Assembly: GCA_942491185.1 (NCBI GenBank)
Contig: CALOAB010000016.1
Span: forward strand, 62,001-126,000
DNA: 64,000 nt
Reading direction: 5' to 3'
Origin: SLRI01 sp942491185
GTDB taxonomy: Bacteria > Pseudomonadota > Alphaproteobacteria > Geminicoccales > Geminicoccaceae
Notes under the pieces: model-generated
What the model was told of the DNA's origin: nothing
Database searches by the model: none
Seen by the model: the letters and a program-made list of their open reading frames with translations, nothing else
Translations under genes and position numbers: made by a program
Part shown: positions 37,907 through 46,245 of the stretch, piece by piece
How the letters are laid out: every line of letters begins with the position of its first letter
Position numbering within the stretch: position 1 is the stretch's first letter

Positions 37907-38926
37907 ATGCGCGTCTACTACGATACCGACGCCGATCTCAATCTGGTCAAGTCGAAGAAGGTGGCCGTCGTCGGCTACGGCAGCCAGGGCTTCGGCCACG
38001 CCAACAACATGAAGGACAGCGGCGTCGCCGACGTCGTCGTGGCCTTGAAGGAAGGCAGCGCCAGCCGTGCCAAGGCCGAGCGCGCCGGCTTCAAATGCAT
38101 GACCGCGACCGAGGCCGCCAAGTGGGCCGACATCGTCATGGTCCTCGTCCCCGACGAGCTCCAGGCCGACCTCTACAAGGACGAGCTCAAGGACAACATG
38201 AAAGAGGGCGCCGCCCTCATGTTCGCCCACGGCTTCAACATCCACTTCAACCTGATCGAGCCGCGCCCCGACCTCGACGTGCTGATGATCGCACCCAAGG
38301 GCCCCGGCCACCTGGTGCGTGCGGAGTACACCAAGGGTGCCGGCGTCCCCTGCCTGCTCGCCATCCACCAGGACGCCACCGGCGGCGCCCACGATGTCGG
38401 CATCTCCTACGGTGCGGCCATCGGCGGCGGCCGCGCCGGCATCATCGAGACCTCGTTCAAGGAGGAGGTCGAGACCGACCTCTTCGGCGAGCAGGTCGTC
38501 CTCTGCGGCGGTCTCTGCGCCCTCATCCAGGCCGGCTTCGAGACCCTGACCGAGGCCGGCTACGCGCCCGAGATGGCCTATTTCGAGACCGTCCACGAGG
38601 TGAAGCTCATCGTCGACCTCATCTACGAGGGCGGCCTCGCCAACATGCGCTACTCCATCTCCAACACCGCCGAGTACGGCGACTACAAGACCGGCCCGCG
38701 CATCGTCACCGACGAAACCAAGGCCGAGATGAAGCGCATCCTCTCCGACATCCAGGAAGGCCGCTTCGCCCGCGACTGGGTGCTCGAGAACAAGGCCGAC
38801 CAGGCCCACTTCAAGGCCATCCGCCGCCGCCACGCCGACCACCCCATCGAGGAAGTGGGCGCCAAGCTCCGCGCCATGATGCCCTGGATCGGCGCCAACA
38901 AGCTGGTCGCGGGTACGAAGGATTGA
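37907..38926 (+). CDS. ilvC: Ketol-acid reductoisomerase (class I)
   Basis: It isomerises and reduces acetolactate with NADPH in branched-chain amino acid synthesis. The 339-residue protein has VAVVGYGSQGFGHANNMKDS for NADPH, AHGFNIHF and APKGPGHLVRAEY in the middle, and the Mg-binding TDLFGEQVVLCGG near 190 with EMAYFETVHEVKLIVDLIYE. AGGGGG lies about ten bases before ATG. It is the last gene of the operon and is followed by two hairpins. Confidence 0.97.
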   Translation: MRVYYDTDADLNLVKSKKVAVVGYGSQGFGHANNMKDSGVADVVVALKEGSASRAKAERAGFKCMTATEAAKWADIVMVLVPDELQADLYKDELKDNMKEGAALMFAHGFNIHFNLIEPRPDLDVLMIAPKGPGHLVRAEYTKGAGVPCLLAIHQDATGGAHDVGISYGAAIGGGRAGIIETSFKEEVETDLFGEQVVLCGGLCALIQAGFETLTEAGYAPEMAYFETVHEVKLIVDLIYEGGLANMRYSISNTAEYGDYKTGPRIVTDETKAEMKRILSDIQEGRFARDWVLENKADQAHFKAIRRRHADHPIEEVGAKLRAMMPWIGANKLVAGTKD

Positions 38927-38944
38927 GCCAAAGAAACGGGAAGA

Positions 38945-38969
38945 GCAGGGGAGGCAGCGCCTCCCCTGC
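38945..38969 (+). terminator. Hairpin terminator after ilvC
   Basis: A perfect 10-bp stem, GCAGGGGAGG with CCTCCCCTGC, around a 5-nt loop, starting 18 bases after the ilvC stop. No T run follows directly. Confidence 0.6.
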
Positions 38970-38995
38970 GACCCCACCGGTACTTGTCTGATTCA

Positions 38996-39025
38996 GGCCC
39001 GCTCGCACTTTGCCGAGCGGCCTTG
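38996..39025 (+). terminator. Second hairpin after ilvC
   Basis: GGC(C)CGCTCG pairs with CGAGCGGCC around an 8-base loop, followed by TTGTTGAG. With the hairpin at 38945 it makes a tandem terminator before the DUF4160 gene. Confidence 0.5.
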
Positions 39026-39075
39026 TTGAGTTATGAAAGCTATATGCAGGGCTCGCGTACAGTCACCATCTGACC

Positions 39076-39336
39076 ATGCCGGAGCTGAGCCGCTTCTTCG
39101 GCATGGTCATCCTGATGTATTTCAACGACCATCCGCCGCCCCATTTCCACGTGCGCTACGGCACTCAGCGTGCCATCATCAACATTCGGACCCTATCAGT
39201 GCTCCAAGGCCATCTGACGCCGAAGGCTTTGGGACTGGTGACGGAGTGGGCAGCACTTCACCGGGCTGAACTCCTCGACGCCTGGGACCGGGCACGCCGT
39301 CACGAGATGCTGCCGTCGATTGCTCCACTGGAGTAG
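39076..39336 (+). CDS. DUF4160 domain protein
   Basis: An 86-residue protein opening with MPELSRFFGMVILMYFNDHP and HFHVRYG, the DUF4160 signature (small His/Pro-rich fold). It is followed after four bases by a DUF2442 gene, the usual partner. Such pairs behave like toxin-antitoxin cassettes by arrangement and distribution; the biochemical role is not settled in my knowledge. Not essential to nearby metabolism. Confidence 0.86.
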   Translation: MPELSRFFGMVILMYFNDHPPPHFHVRYGTQRAIINIRTLSVLQGHLTPKALGLVTEWAALHRAELLDAWDRARRHEMLPSIAPLE

Positions 39337-39340
39337 GCCT

Positions 39341-39622
39341 ATGCTCAAGGACATCGTTGAAGCCCGCCCGCTCGGCCAGCACCGTCTCTTCCTCCGCTTC
39401 GAGGATGGCGTCGAAGGCGAGGTCGATATTGCCGCGATCGTATCCTTCACCGGCATGCTGGCACCACTCGCCGACCCGCAATGCTTCGCCCAGGTCACCG
39501 TCGACCAGGAAAGTGGCACTGTCGTCTGGCCGAACGGCGCCGACCTCGACCCCGATGTGCTCTACGCCAGGATCACCGGCGTCTCGGTCGAGGACCGGCT
39601 GGCCGAAGCCGACGTCTCGTAA
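39341..39622 (+). CDS. DUF2442 domain protein
   Basis: 93 residues from ATG 39341, with LKDIVEARPLGQHRLFLRFE, FTGMLAPLADPQCFAQVTVD and WPNGADLDPDVLYARITG, all typical of DUF2442. It is paired with the DUF4160 gene just upstream and followed by a HigA-like gene broken by a MITE. The three probably formed one transcript. The product may bind the DUF4160 partner; this is inference from pairing. Confidence 0.87.
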   Translation: MLKDIVEARPLGQHRLFLRFEDGVEGEVDIAAIVSFTGMLAPLADPQCFAQVTVDQESGTVVWPNGADLDPDVLYARITGVSVEDRLAEADVS

Positions 39623-39655
39623 CCGCCGAGACGAACGTTCCTTGAGATGCCAGCC

Positions 39656-40252
39656 ATGACCGCCAAGCTATTCGCCTACCCGAATGGCATCCCGCTTCTG
39701 CCCGCGCACCCCGGCCTAACAGGCTGCTGAAGAAGTCGCGATGGTCGCGATGCGGCCAAAATGGCCGGGAGCGAGGAGGAGGGAGGGCCAGCGATGCAGC
39801 GCGCATCGCGCCCGAGCGCCGACGAAGCTCGCGACCATTTTCGCCGCATCCCTTTGGGACGGGCCGTTTTTCTCCGCTGCGTGCGTTGCTCGACGCTCGA
39901 CGATGCGGTGCATCGCTTTCGCGCCAAGCGCCTGCTCAGCGGAGAAAATCGATCCCGTCGCGGCCGTCGGGACTTCTTTAGCAGCCTGCTAGCGATCGCC
40001 GCGGAACTGCGGTCACGCGATATCTCGCCCCATCGCGCCGCCCTCCTAATGCGCATCCCGCCGAACCGCCTGGGTCAGATCCTCGCCGGCAAGCGCGGCA
40101 TCAGCGCCGACACGGCCCTACGCCTCGCCCGCCTCCTCGGCCCCGGCGCCCGGTGCTGGATGACCCTCCAGGCCCAGCACGACCTCGCGCCTGCCAAGAA
40201 AGTGCGGGGCCAAGCAGTCCGCGCAAACTTGCCTGTTCTTCAGACCGGCTGA
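39656..40252 (+). pseudogene. HigA/VapI-family HTH antitoxin, split by a MITE
   Basis: The first 20 codons (MTAKLFAYPNGIPLLPAHPG) are the N terminus of HigA-type antitoxins. The frame then enters the MITE and stops at 39730. After the MITE (39992 on) the gene resumes with AAELRSRDISPHRAALLM, RIPPNRLGQILAGKRGISAD and TALRLARLLG, the helix-turn-helix, then CWMTLQAQHDLAPAKK, ending at 40252. The two parts join as one 105- to 110-residue protein. No HigB-like RelE toxin is next to it; the adjacent partners are DUF4160 and DUF2442. Confidence 0.82.
39717..39991 (+). mobile_element. 275-bp MITE, copy B (inside the higA-like gene)
   Basis: Same ends and orientation as the copy at 16037: left GGCTGCTGAAGAAGTCGCG, right GGGACTTCTTTAGCAGCC. 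The short direct repeat CTA flanks it (CTAA on the left, CTAG on the right), as expected for a YTAR-targeting IS5-type transposase. One base of the right inverted repeat differs from copy A (TTTAG for TTCAG). Confidence 0.87.
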
Positions 40253-40544
40253 GTGCGCACTTGGAACAAGAGTGAAAGAGAGGGATAAGCCTCGCTTTCA
40301 ACGCTTCCGGCCGATTGCCGCGCGGCTTGCGTGCCGAGGGTCGTACAGGCGGTGGCCGGCTGATGTGTCACAACATGTCATCCAACTTGGCAATCGGCGT
40401 CAGACGGTGTTCTTCGCATATGTTAACGATCGTCCCCAAACCGACCTGCTGCGGACCAACGGAAATGTGGCCGGCGTCGACGTCTTGGCCTGGTCCCTGG
40501 ATTGAAGTCCGTTCGTGTTCTGACTCTTCAGCGAGTGAGCCTGC

Positions 40545-41606
40545 GTGACATCACGAGATCCAAGTTTGACCGAGCTCGGCTGGAGGCCGTTCTTCAACGC
40601 GCAGCTCTCGGCCGATGAGGTTTCCAGGTTTTGTCCCGTCCGCGTGATGGCGGTCCATCGCGGCAAGCTCACCGTCGCCGGAGCCGGACCGGAAGCGCTG
40701 ATCCCTTCCCGGATCTCTCACGCCGAACCGGAGGAAGACCATCCAACCGTCGGCGACTGGCTCCTTATCGACCGCGAGACCGGACAGACCGCGCGCATCT
40801 TCCACCGAGCGAGCCTGTTCAAGCGACCCGCGCCGGGCGCCGGGCGACGGCTCCAACTCATTGCCGCAAACGTCGACACGCTTTTCATCGTTACGTCCTG
40901 CAACGAGGACTTCAACATTGCGCGGCTGGAGCGCTATCTGGTGTTGGCGCGTGAGGCTGGCGTAACGCCGATTGTCGTTGTCACCAAGGCTGACCTGACC
41001 GATACGCCTGAAGAGTACGTCAAGCTTGTGCGCGACCTGCAACCCGGCTTGCTGGTGGAGATCGTCGACGCTCGCGATCCCGCCAGCGTGGCCTGCCTTT
41101 CGGCGTGGTGCGGCATCGGGCAGACCGTAGCCCTGCTGGGGTCCTCAGGCGTCGGCAAATCGACCCTGATCAACACGTTGAGAGGGTCGGAACAGCTCGC
41201 TACCCAGCAGATTCGCGACGACGATGCCAAGGGTCGTCACACCACCACCGGCCGCACGATGCATCGCCTCGACAACGGCGGATGGCTGCTCGACACGCCG
41301 GGTATGCGCGAGCTGCAGTTGTCGGACGCTGCCACTGGGCTTGCCGATGTCTTCGACGACATCGTCACCTTGGCGCAGCACTGCCGGTTCTCGGATTGCT
41401 CGCATGACGCCGAGCCCGGCTGCGCCGTAAAGGCGGCGATCGCGGCAGGCACGCTGGACCCCAGGCGTCATGAACGTTGGCGCAAGCTGGCGGCCGAAGA
41501 CGCCTTCAACACCGAGACCCAGGTGCAACGGCGCGCCCGCAATCGGTCATTCGGCAAGATGGTCCAATCAGTGCAGAAAGAAAAAAAGCAGCGGAATCGG
41601 CAATGA
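40545..41606 (+). CDS. rsgA: Ribosome small subunit-dependent GTPase A
   Basis: A circularly permuted GTPase that helps the 30S subunit mature. The 353-residue protein has an N-terminal OB-fold, then G4 VVVTKADLTD, G1 LLGSSGVGKSTLINTL and G3 LLDTPGMRELQL in the permuted order. The C-terminal zinc site is in CRFSDCSHDAEPGCAV. The start is GTG 40545, with no strong ribosome site. The 292 bases before it (40253-40544) hold no gene I can support. Confidence 0.93.
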   Translation: MTSRDPSLTELGWRPFFNAQLSADEVSRFCPVRVMAVHRGKLTVAGAGPEALIPSRISHAEPEEDHPTVGDWLLIDRETGQTARIFHRASLFKRPAPGAGRRLQLIAANVDTLFIVTSCNEDFNIARLERYLVLAREAGVTPIVVVTKADLTDTPEEYVKLVRDLQPGLLVEIVDARDPASVACLSAWCGIGQTVALLGSSGVGKSTLINTLRGSEQLATQQIRDDDAKGRHTTTGRTMHRLDNGGWLLDTPGMRELQLSDAATGLADVFDDIVTLAQHCRFSDCSHDAEPGCAVKAAIAAGTLDPRRHERWRKLAAEDAFNTETQVQRRARNRSFGKMVQSVQKEKKQRNRQ

Positions 41607-41762
41607 CCGCCGTCAGGGTCCGCGACGCGACCGCCAAAGGCGGGAAGAGGGGAAACGAGGGCGAGAAAAGGCGGCCTCGATCTCGGCGACCGGCTGGCCG
41701 CTCCAGCCGATCAACGGCACTATAAGAAATTCTTATGGATACCACGGTGAGACCGCTCACCC

Positions 41763-41872
41763 GTTGCGCTATACGCAACGCGACGCCGAGGCTGTTGCAC
41801 TATATGCAACAGAAACCCAAGCCTGTTGCGTATAGCGCAACGGAACCCGAGAAATGTCGCATATATCGACTC
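41763..41872. repeat. 31-bp-period palindrome array
   Basis: 17-base palindromes GTTGCGCTATACGCAAC (41763), GTTGCACTATATGCAAC (41794), GTTGCGTATAGCGCAAC (41825) and a decayed GTCGCATATATCGAC (41856) start exactly 31 bases apart. The third is the exact reverse complement of the first. The 14-base spacers differ, but two contain an AACCC motif shared with the array at 41911. The region is AT-rich for this genome. Confidence 0.85.
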
Positions 41873-41910
41873 ATAAGCGATTGTTATGGCGCATATTCCG
41901 CACAATTCGC

Positions 41911-42030
41911 GACGAACGAACCCACGAGCGAGCCTGAAAATCGACGAACGAACCCGAGAATCCGACGATCGAACCCAGGAATCGAGCGAACGAACCCAAG
42001 ATTTTGCAAACGAACCCGAGCTGACAGGTT
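41911..42030. repeat. 21-bp-period AACCC(A/G)AG direct repeat array
   Basis: Direct repeats related to GACGAACGAACCCGAGAATC. The AACCC cores lie at 41919, 41951, 41972, 41993 and 42013, giving steps of 32, 21, 21 and 20. More cores occur in the palindrome array at 41814 and 41844. Steps are near whole turns of the helix. No protein gene is supported here; the region 41607-42186 is otherwise empty between rsgA and the permease. Confidence 0.8.
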
Positions 42031-42186
42031 GCCGCACACGGGCGAGAAAAGCGTTGAGAAACAATGGAGTGTGACGGCCACTTCAGATGTTGTCTGGGAT
42101 GGCTGACGATCATTTGGCAGCGCTGGATACCGATCGCCAAACGACCCTGGGCGGCTTGACGAATCTGATCATAAAGGATAGTATGC

Positions 42187-43407
42187 CTATCGTTGCGATG
42201 ACTCGCCGTTGGTGTCCTCGCGCTCGCCGCCCCGTGCCGCCAGGAACTTGCCCACGGGCTCGAGCTTCGGGATGTGCTCGCAGAAGGCGCGGATGGTGAC
42301 CAGGAGCGGCACGGCGAGCAGCATGCCCATCACCGACCAGAGCCAGGCGCCGAAGGTGATCGAGAGAAAGATCACGACCGTGTTCATCTCCAGCCGACGG
42401 CCGACGAAATAGGGCGTGACGAACTGGCCCTCGAGCGTGGTCAGGGCGAAGAAGACCAGGGCCGGGAGCAGCGCTGGCCCGGGCTGGTCGAAGGTGACCA
42501 GTCCGACGACCAGTGTCGCTGCCATGCCGGTGAAGGCGCCGAGATAGGGCACGTAGTTCAAGGCGAACGCGACCACGCCGAAGAGCAGCGGGTTGGGCAT
42601 GCCGAGCAGCGCCATGGCGACGCCTGTGACCACTCCGAGCCCGGCATTGATGGCCGTGATGGTGAAGAGGTAGTGCGACAGCCGCCGCTCGATGTCTTGC
42701 GCGATACGCATGGCCTTGCGGCGGTCTTTGAAGCTCGGCAGGACGTGGACGATCTTCTCGTAGAACATGTCGCCCGAGGCCAGCACGAAGAGCAAGAGGA
42801 CCAGGGTGAAGACCGTCTGCGCCAGATAGCCCGGTGCCACCATGGCGACGCTGGCAAAGAGCCCCGGCTGGCGGACGACCACCTCCTGGACGTTCTCGTC
42901 GGCCGTGCCGGCCGCCACCTCCTCGACCTGCTTGCCGGCCTCGATCACCGCCTCGGCCGAGCCGAACAGGCTGCGCGTCTTCCACTCGATCTCCCGCGCG
43001 ATCGACGGCGCATCCTCTATCCAGCCCTGCACCGGGCCGGCCAGCAAGAGGACTCCCGACACCAACATCGAGACCAGCAGGCCCACGATCAGGAAGGCCG
43101 CCAAGCCGACCGGCACCCCCCGCCGCTCGAGAAAGCGCCTGACCGGGCTGAACACCAGCGCCAGCAGGAAGGCCAGGACCACCGGCATCAGGAAGTCGCG
43201 GGCGTAGTTGATGCTCGCCACCAGGAGCAGCAGGAAGATGCCGATCACCGCCCAGCGCGGTACGGCTTCGGGGGCGGGGCGAGCCGGCTGGCTGGCGTCG
43301 TCGGCGAGCGAGCCGGCGGCCACATTCGGTGCCTCCACAGGCACGCCCGTCTCGAGATCGGCCAAGGCCACGAGTCCTTCTTGCTTCGCCAGGTCGTTCC
43401 GCGACAC
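42187..43407 (-). CDS. AI-2E/PerM family transporter
   Basis: About 406 residues with eight hydrophobic segments. LLLLVASINYARDFLMPVVL at the first pair, the long amphipathic stretch between helices 3 and 4, and FALNYVPYLGAFTGMAATLV with EGQFVTPYFVGRRLEMNTV, give the PerM/YdiK/TqsA pattern. A solute cannot be assigned; relatives include the AI-2 exporter TqsA and Na+/H+ antiporter-like proteins. The start is uncertain: GTG 43407 gives VSRNDLAKQEGLVALADLE, while the frame is open to 43494 with an Arg/Trp-rich stretch. Confidence 0.83.
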   Translation of the reverse strand: MSRNDLAKQEGLVALADLETGVPVEAPNVAAGSLADDASQPARPAPEAVPRWAVIGIFLLLLVASINYARDFLMPVVLAFLLALVFSPVRRFLERRGVPVGLAAFLIVGLLVSMLVSGVLLLAGPVQGWIEDAPSIAREIEWKTRSLFGSAEAVIEAGKQVEEVAAGTADENVQEVVVRQPGLFASVAMVAPGYLAQTVFTLVLLLFVLASGDMFYEKIVHVLPSFKDRRKAMRIAQDIERRLSHYLFTITAINAGLGVVTGVAMALLGMPNPLLFGVVAFALNYVPYLGAFTGMAATLVVGLVTFDQPGPALLPALVFFALTTLEGQFVTPYFVGRRLEMNTVVIFLSITFGAWLWSVMGMLLAVPLLVTIRAFCEHIPKLEPVGKFLAARGGEREDTNGESSQR

Positions 43408-43582
43408 TGCACGGCGCCAATGCGCCGTACAAGGCTGCCACCGTCGTGATCTCCTCGAGGAGAACCGGCGCGCCTGGCGCCAGGTTCCAGGCATCTCGCC
43501 GCTGCCGCCGCCTCCAGGATCGTGCTAGGTGGACCGCAGAGCCTCGATCCAGGCCACAAGAGCTTACTCCAGGGAGGACTCC

Positions 43583-44605
43583 ATGCTCGCCACAACGCGT
43601 CGAACCGCCGGGCACCTTGCGCTTGCCACTCTGCTGACAGTGACCGTCGCTGGGGCGGCCTCTGCCGCGGACGATGTCAATGTCGGCATCCTCTCGCTCA
43701 CCTCCCACTCACCGAGCATCATCGCCGCCGGCAAGGGCTATTTCGACGAGCAGGACCTCGCCGTCACCTTCGTACCCTTCCAGGCGGCCCAGCCCATGGC
43801 CGTGGCTATCGCCTCGGGCGACGTCGATTTCGGCGTCACCGCCATCTCCGGTAGCCTGATCAGCCTGGCCGAGCGCGGTGTCGTCAAGGTGATCGGTGGC
43901 GCCCTGCAGGAGACCGAGGGCGTCGATGGCCAGAAGATCCTGGTCTCCAAGGCCGCCCATGACGCCGGCGTCACCACGCCCGGCGACCTCGAGGGCAAGC
44001 GTTACGGCATCACCACCGCCGGCTCGTCCTTCCACTACATGGCGCACAAGATCGCTGACGGCGAAGGCTTCCCGCGCGACTCGCTCGAGCTGGTCCCGCT
44101 CAACGCCGTGCCTACCGTCATCGCGTCCCTGAAGAGCGGCCAGATCGACGCCTGGAGCATCGTCCCCAACATCGCCGGCGCGCTCGCCCGTGGCGGCGAG
44201 GTGGTCGAGATCGGCAGCGTCGCCGACTATATCGACGACTATCAGGTGACGGTGGTCTTTACGTCGACCCAGCTCGTCAACGACCAGCCGGAGCTGGCCC
44301 GGCGCTTCCTCGCCGGCTTCGCCAAGGGCGTCGACGACTACAACGCGGCCCTGGTCGACAAGACCATGAGCGAGGAGGAGATCGCCGCGATCGTCGCCAT
44401 GATCCACGAGTACGTCTACACCGACCGGCCCATCGAGGCGGCCGATCCGGCCATTCGTGCCAGCGCCATGCGGATCAACGAGAACGCCCGCCTCAACCTG
44501 ACGAGTGTCACCGACCAGCTGGAATGGTTCAAGTCCGAGGGCCTGGTGCCCGGGACCGCCACCGTCGAGACCCTGGTCGACCCGAGCTTCGTCGAGACCT
44601 ATTGA
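43583..44605 (+). CDS. ABC transporter substrate-binding protein (NMT1/SsuA type)
   Basis: A 340-residue secreted binding protein. ATG 43583 has AGGGAGG upstream, and the signal peptide LALATLLTVTVAGAASA ends at about residue 28. The type II periplasmic fold is seen in VGILSLTSHSPSIIAAGKGY, AVAIASGDVDFGVTAISG and LEGKRYGITTAGSSFHYMA. Family members bind nitrate, sulfonates, taurine or thiamine precursors; the ligand is not evident here. It is the first of a three-gene importer operon. Confidence 0.9.
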   Translation: MLATTRRTAGHLALATLLTVTVAGAASAADDVNVGILSLTSHSPSIIAAGKGYFDEQDLAVTFVPFQAAQPMAVAIASGDVDFGVTAISGSLISLAERGVVKVIGGALQETEGVDGQKILVSKAAHDAGVTTPGDLEGKRYGITTAGSSFHYMAHKIADGEGFPRDSLELVPLNAVPTVIASLKSGQIDAWSIVPNIAGALARGGEVVEIGSVADYIDDYQVTVVFTSTQLVNDQPELARRFLAGFAKGVDDYNAALVDKTMSEEEIAAIVAMIHEYVYTDRPIEAADPAIRASAMRINENARLNLTSVTDQLEWFKSEGLVPGTATVETLVDPSFVETY

Positions 44606-44636
44606 GCGGCGGCTCGCCACTGGGCAGGGAGCCCGC

Positions 44637-45407
44637 ATGCGGCTCCTGATCGACGCCGTCAGCCACCGCTACGACACGACGGAGGTCCTGGACGCCATCT
44701 CGTTCGAGGTCGGCGAAGGCGAGATCGTCGCCATCATCGGCCCGTCTGGCTGCGGCAAGTCCACGCTGCTCCGCTTCATCGGCGGGCTCGAGCAGCCGCT
44801 CGAAGGCCAGGTCCTAATGAGCGGCGCACCGCCGGCCCAATCGCTCAACCCGCTCACCTACATCTTTCAGGATTTCGCGCTGCTGCCCTGGCGGACGGTC
44901 GAGGGCAATGTGAGCCTCGTGCTCGAGGATCACCCGCTTTCCTCGGCCGAGCGTCAGGCGATCATCGCGGACGTGCTGGAGCGCACCAAGCTCGCCGAGT
45001 TCAAGACGGCCCTGCCGCGCCAGCTCTCGGGCGGGATGAAGCAGCGCGTCGCCATCGCCCGGGCGCTCGCCGTGCGGCCGGCCGTCATGCTCATGGACGA
45101 GCCGCTCTCGGCGCTGGACAGCCAGACCCGTGAGCTGCTGCTCGACGATCTGGTCGAGCTCTGGCAGCGTGAGCGCTTCTCCGCCTGCTACGTCACCCAC
45201 AACCTCGCCGAGGCGGTCCGGCTCGGCCACAAGATCGTCGTCTTGTCGCGCCGGCCGGGCCGCATCCGTGAGATCGTCGCCATCGACCTGCCACTGGCCG
45301 AGCGTTCGCAGCGCACAGTGGAACTGGACGGGCTGCAGCGTCGGCTCTGGCAGCTGCTGCGCGACGAGGCGCTCGCCGCCGACCGCGAGCTTGCACGTGT
45401 CGACTGA
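44637..45407 (+). CDS. ABC transporter ATP-binding protein (SsuB/TauB/NrtD type)
   Basis: 256 residues: Walker A IIGPSGCGKSTLLRFIGG, Q-loop YIFQDFALLPWRTV, signature LSGGMKQRVAIARAL, Walker B VMLMDEPLSALD, and H-switch CYVTHNLAEAV. The ALLPWRTV stretch is typical of nitrate/sulfonate/taurine importers. ATG 44637 has AGGGAG upstream. It follows the binding-protein gene by about 30 bases and overlaps the permease start. Confidence 0.92.
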   Translation: MRLLIDAVSHRYDTTEVLDAISFEVGEGEIVAIIGPSGCGKSTLLRFIGGLEQPLEGQVLMSGAPPAQSLNPLTYIFQDFALLPWRTVEGNVSLVLEDHPLSSAERQAIIADVLERTKLAEFKTALPRQLSGGMKQRVAIARALAVRPAVMLMDEPLSALDSQTRELLLDDLVELWQRERFSACYVTHNLAEAVRLGHKIVVLSRRPGRIREIVAIDLPLAERSQRTVELDGLQRRLWQLLRDEALAADRELARVD

Positions 45408-46242
45408 GCCCGGCACGGTTCAGCCGATCGCTGCGATGGGATCGGCCGGCGACGAGGTCCCGCGGCCCGTGCCGTTTCGCGGCGGCGGCTTTCGGCAACG
45501 GCCACTGCGCTTCATCTCACCTTTGGTCTTCGTCCTGCTGATCGCGCTTTGGGAGTTGGGCTCGAGGACGGGGTGGATCAGTTCGATTGCACTGCCCGCC
45601 CCGTCCGCGGCCTTCGCCGCTTTCCGCGATCTGGTCGAGACCGGGATGCTCTGGAAGCACTTGCAGGCGAGCCTGGTGCGCCTCACCGTCGGCTGGACGC
45701 TGGGCACACTGCTGGGCATCACGGTCGGCCTCGGTATCGGCCTCTTCTCGGTGCTGAGAGCCGGGCTGTCGCCGGTCGTCTCCGCGCTCTTCCCGGTGCC
45801 GAAGATAGCGCTCCTGCCGCTCTTCATCGTCTGGTTCGGCATCGGCGAGGGCTCGAAGGTGGCGACCATCCTCTTCGGCGCCTTCTTCCCGACCGTCATC
45901 GCCACCTATGCCGGTGTCGACAATGTCGACCGCAACCTGATCCGCATGGGCCAGTCCTTCGGCCTCAGCTGGGCCTCGATCGTCCGCAAGATCATCATAC
46001 CTGGCGCGCTCCCGGCGATCCTCTCGGGCTTTCGCATCTCCGTCTCGATCGCCATCGTGCTCCTGGTCGCGGCCGAGATGATCGGCGCTCAGCACGGCAT
46101 CGGCGCCTATATCCTGATGGCCGGCGCCCTCTTCGCGGTCGAGCAGCTGATCGCCGGCGTCGCCATGCTCTCGATCATCGGCCTCACCATCAGCTGGCTG
46201 ATCGGCCGAGCCGAGAAGCATTTTCTGAACTGGCGCGGCTGA
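45397..46242 (+). CDS. ABC transporter permease (SsuC/TauC type)
   Basis: A 281-residue permease with six hydrophobic segments. VPKIALLPLFIVWFGIGEGS and the EAA-loop stretch GQSFGLSWASIVRKIIIPGA are family features. GTG 45397 overlaps the end of the ATPase gene by 11 bases; ATG 45436 is an alternative start. It completes the importer with the binding protein and ATPase and converges on the esterase gene. Confidence 0.9.
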   Translation: MSTEPGTVQPIAAMGSAGDEVPRPVPFRGGGFRQRPLRFISPLVFVLLIALWELGSRTGWISSIALPAPSAAFAAFRDLVETGMLWKHLQASLVRLTVGWTLGTLLGITVGLGIGLFSVLRAGLSPVVSALFPVPKIALLPLFIVWFGIGEGSKVATILFGAFFPTVIATYAGVDNVDRNLIRMGQSFGLSWASIVRKIIIPGALPAILSGFRISVSIAIVLLVAAEMIGAQHGIGAYILMAGALFAVEQLIAGVAMLSIIGLTISWLIGRAEKHFLNWRG

Positions 46243-46245
46243 CGC

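Noticed and set aside
39656..40252. A HigBA toxin-antitoxin pair
   Set aside because: No RelE/HigB-like toxin is adjacent; the neighbours are DUF4160 and DUF2442.
41763..42030. CRISPR array
   Set aside because: Repeats are 17-base palindromes or 21-bp direct repeats that vary in sequence, spacers are only 14 bases and partly related to each other, and no cas genes are present.
43583..46242. Calling the ABC importer a nitrate, taurine or thiamine-precursor transporter
   Set aside because: Family features fit all of these and no neighbouring enzyme points to a ligand.
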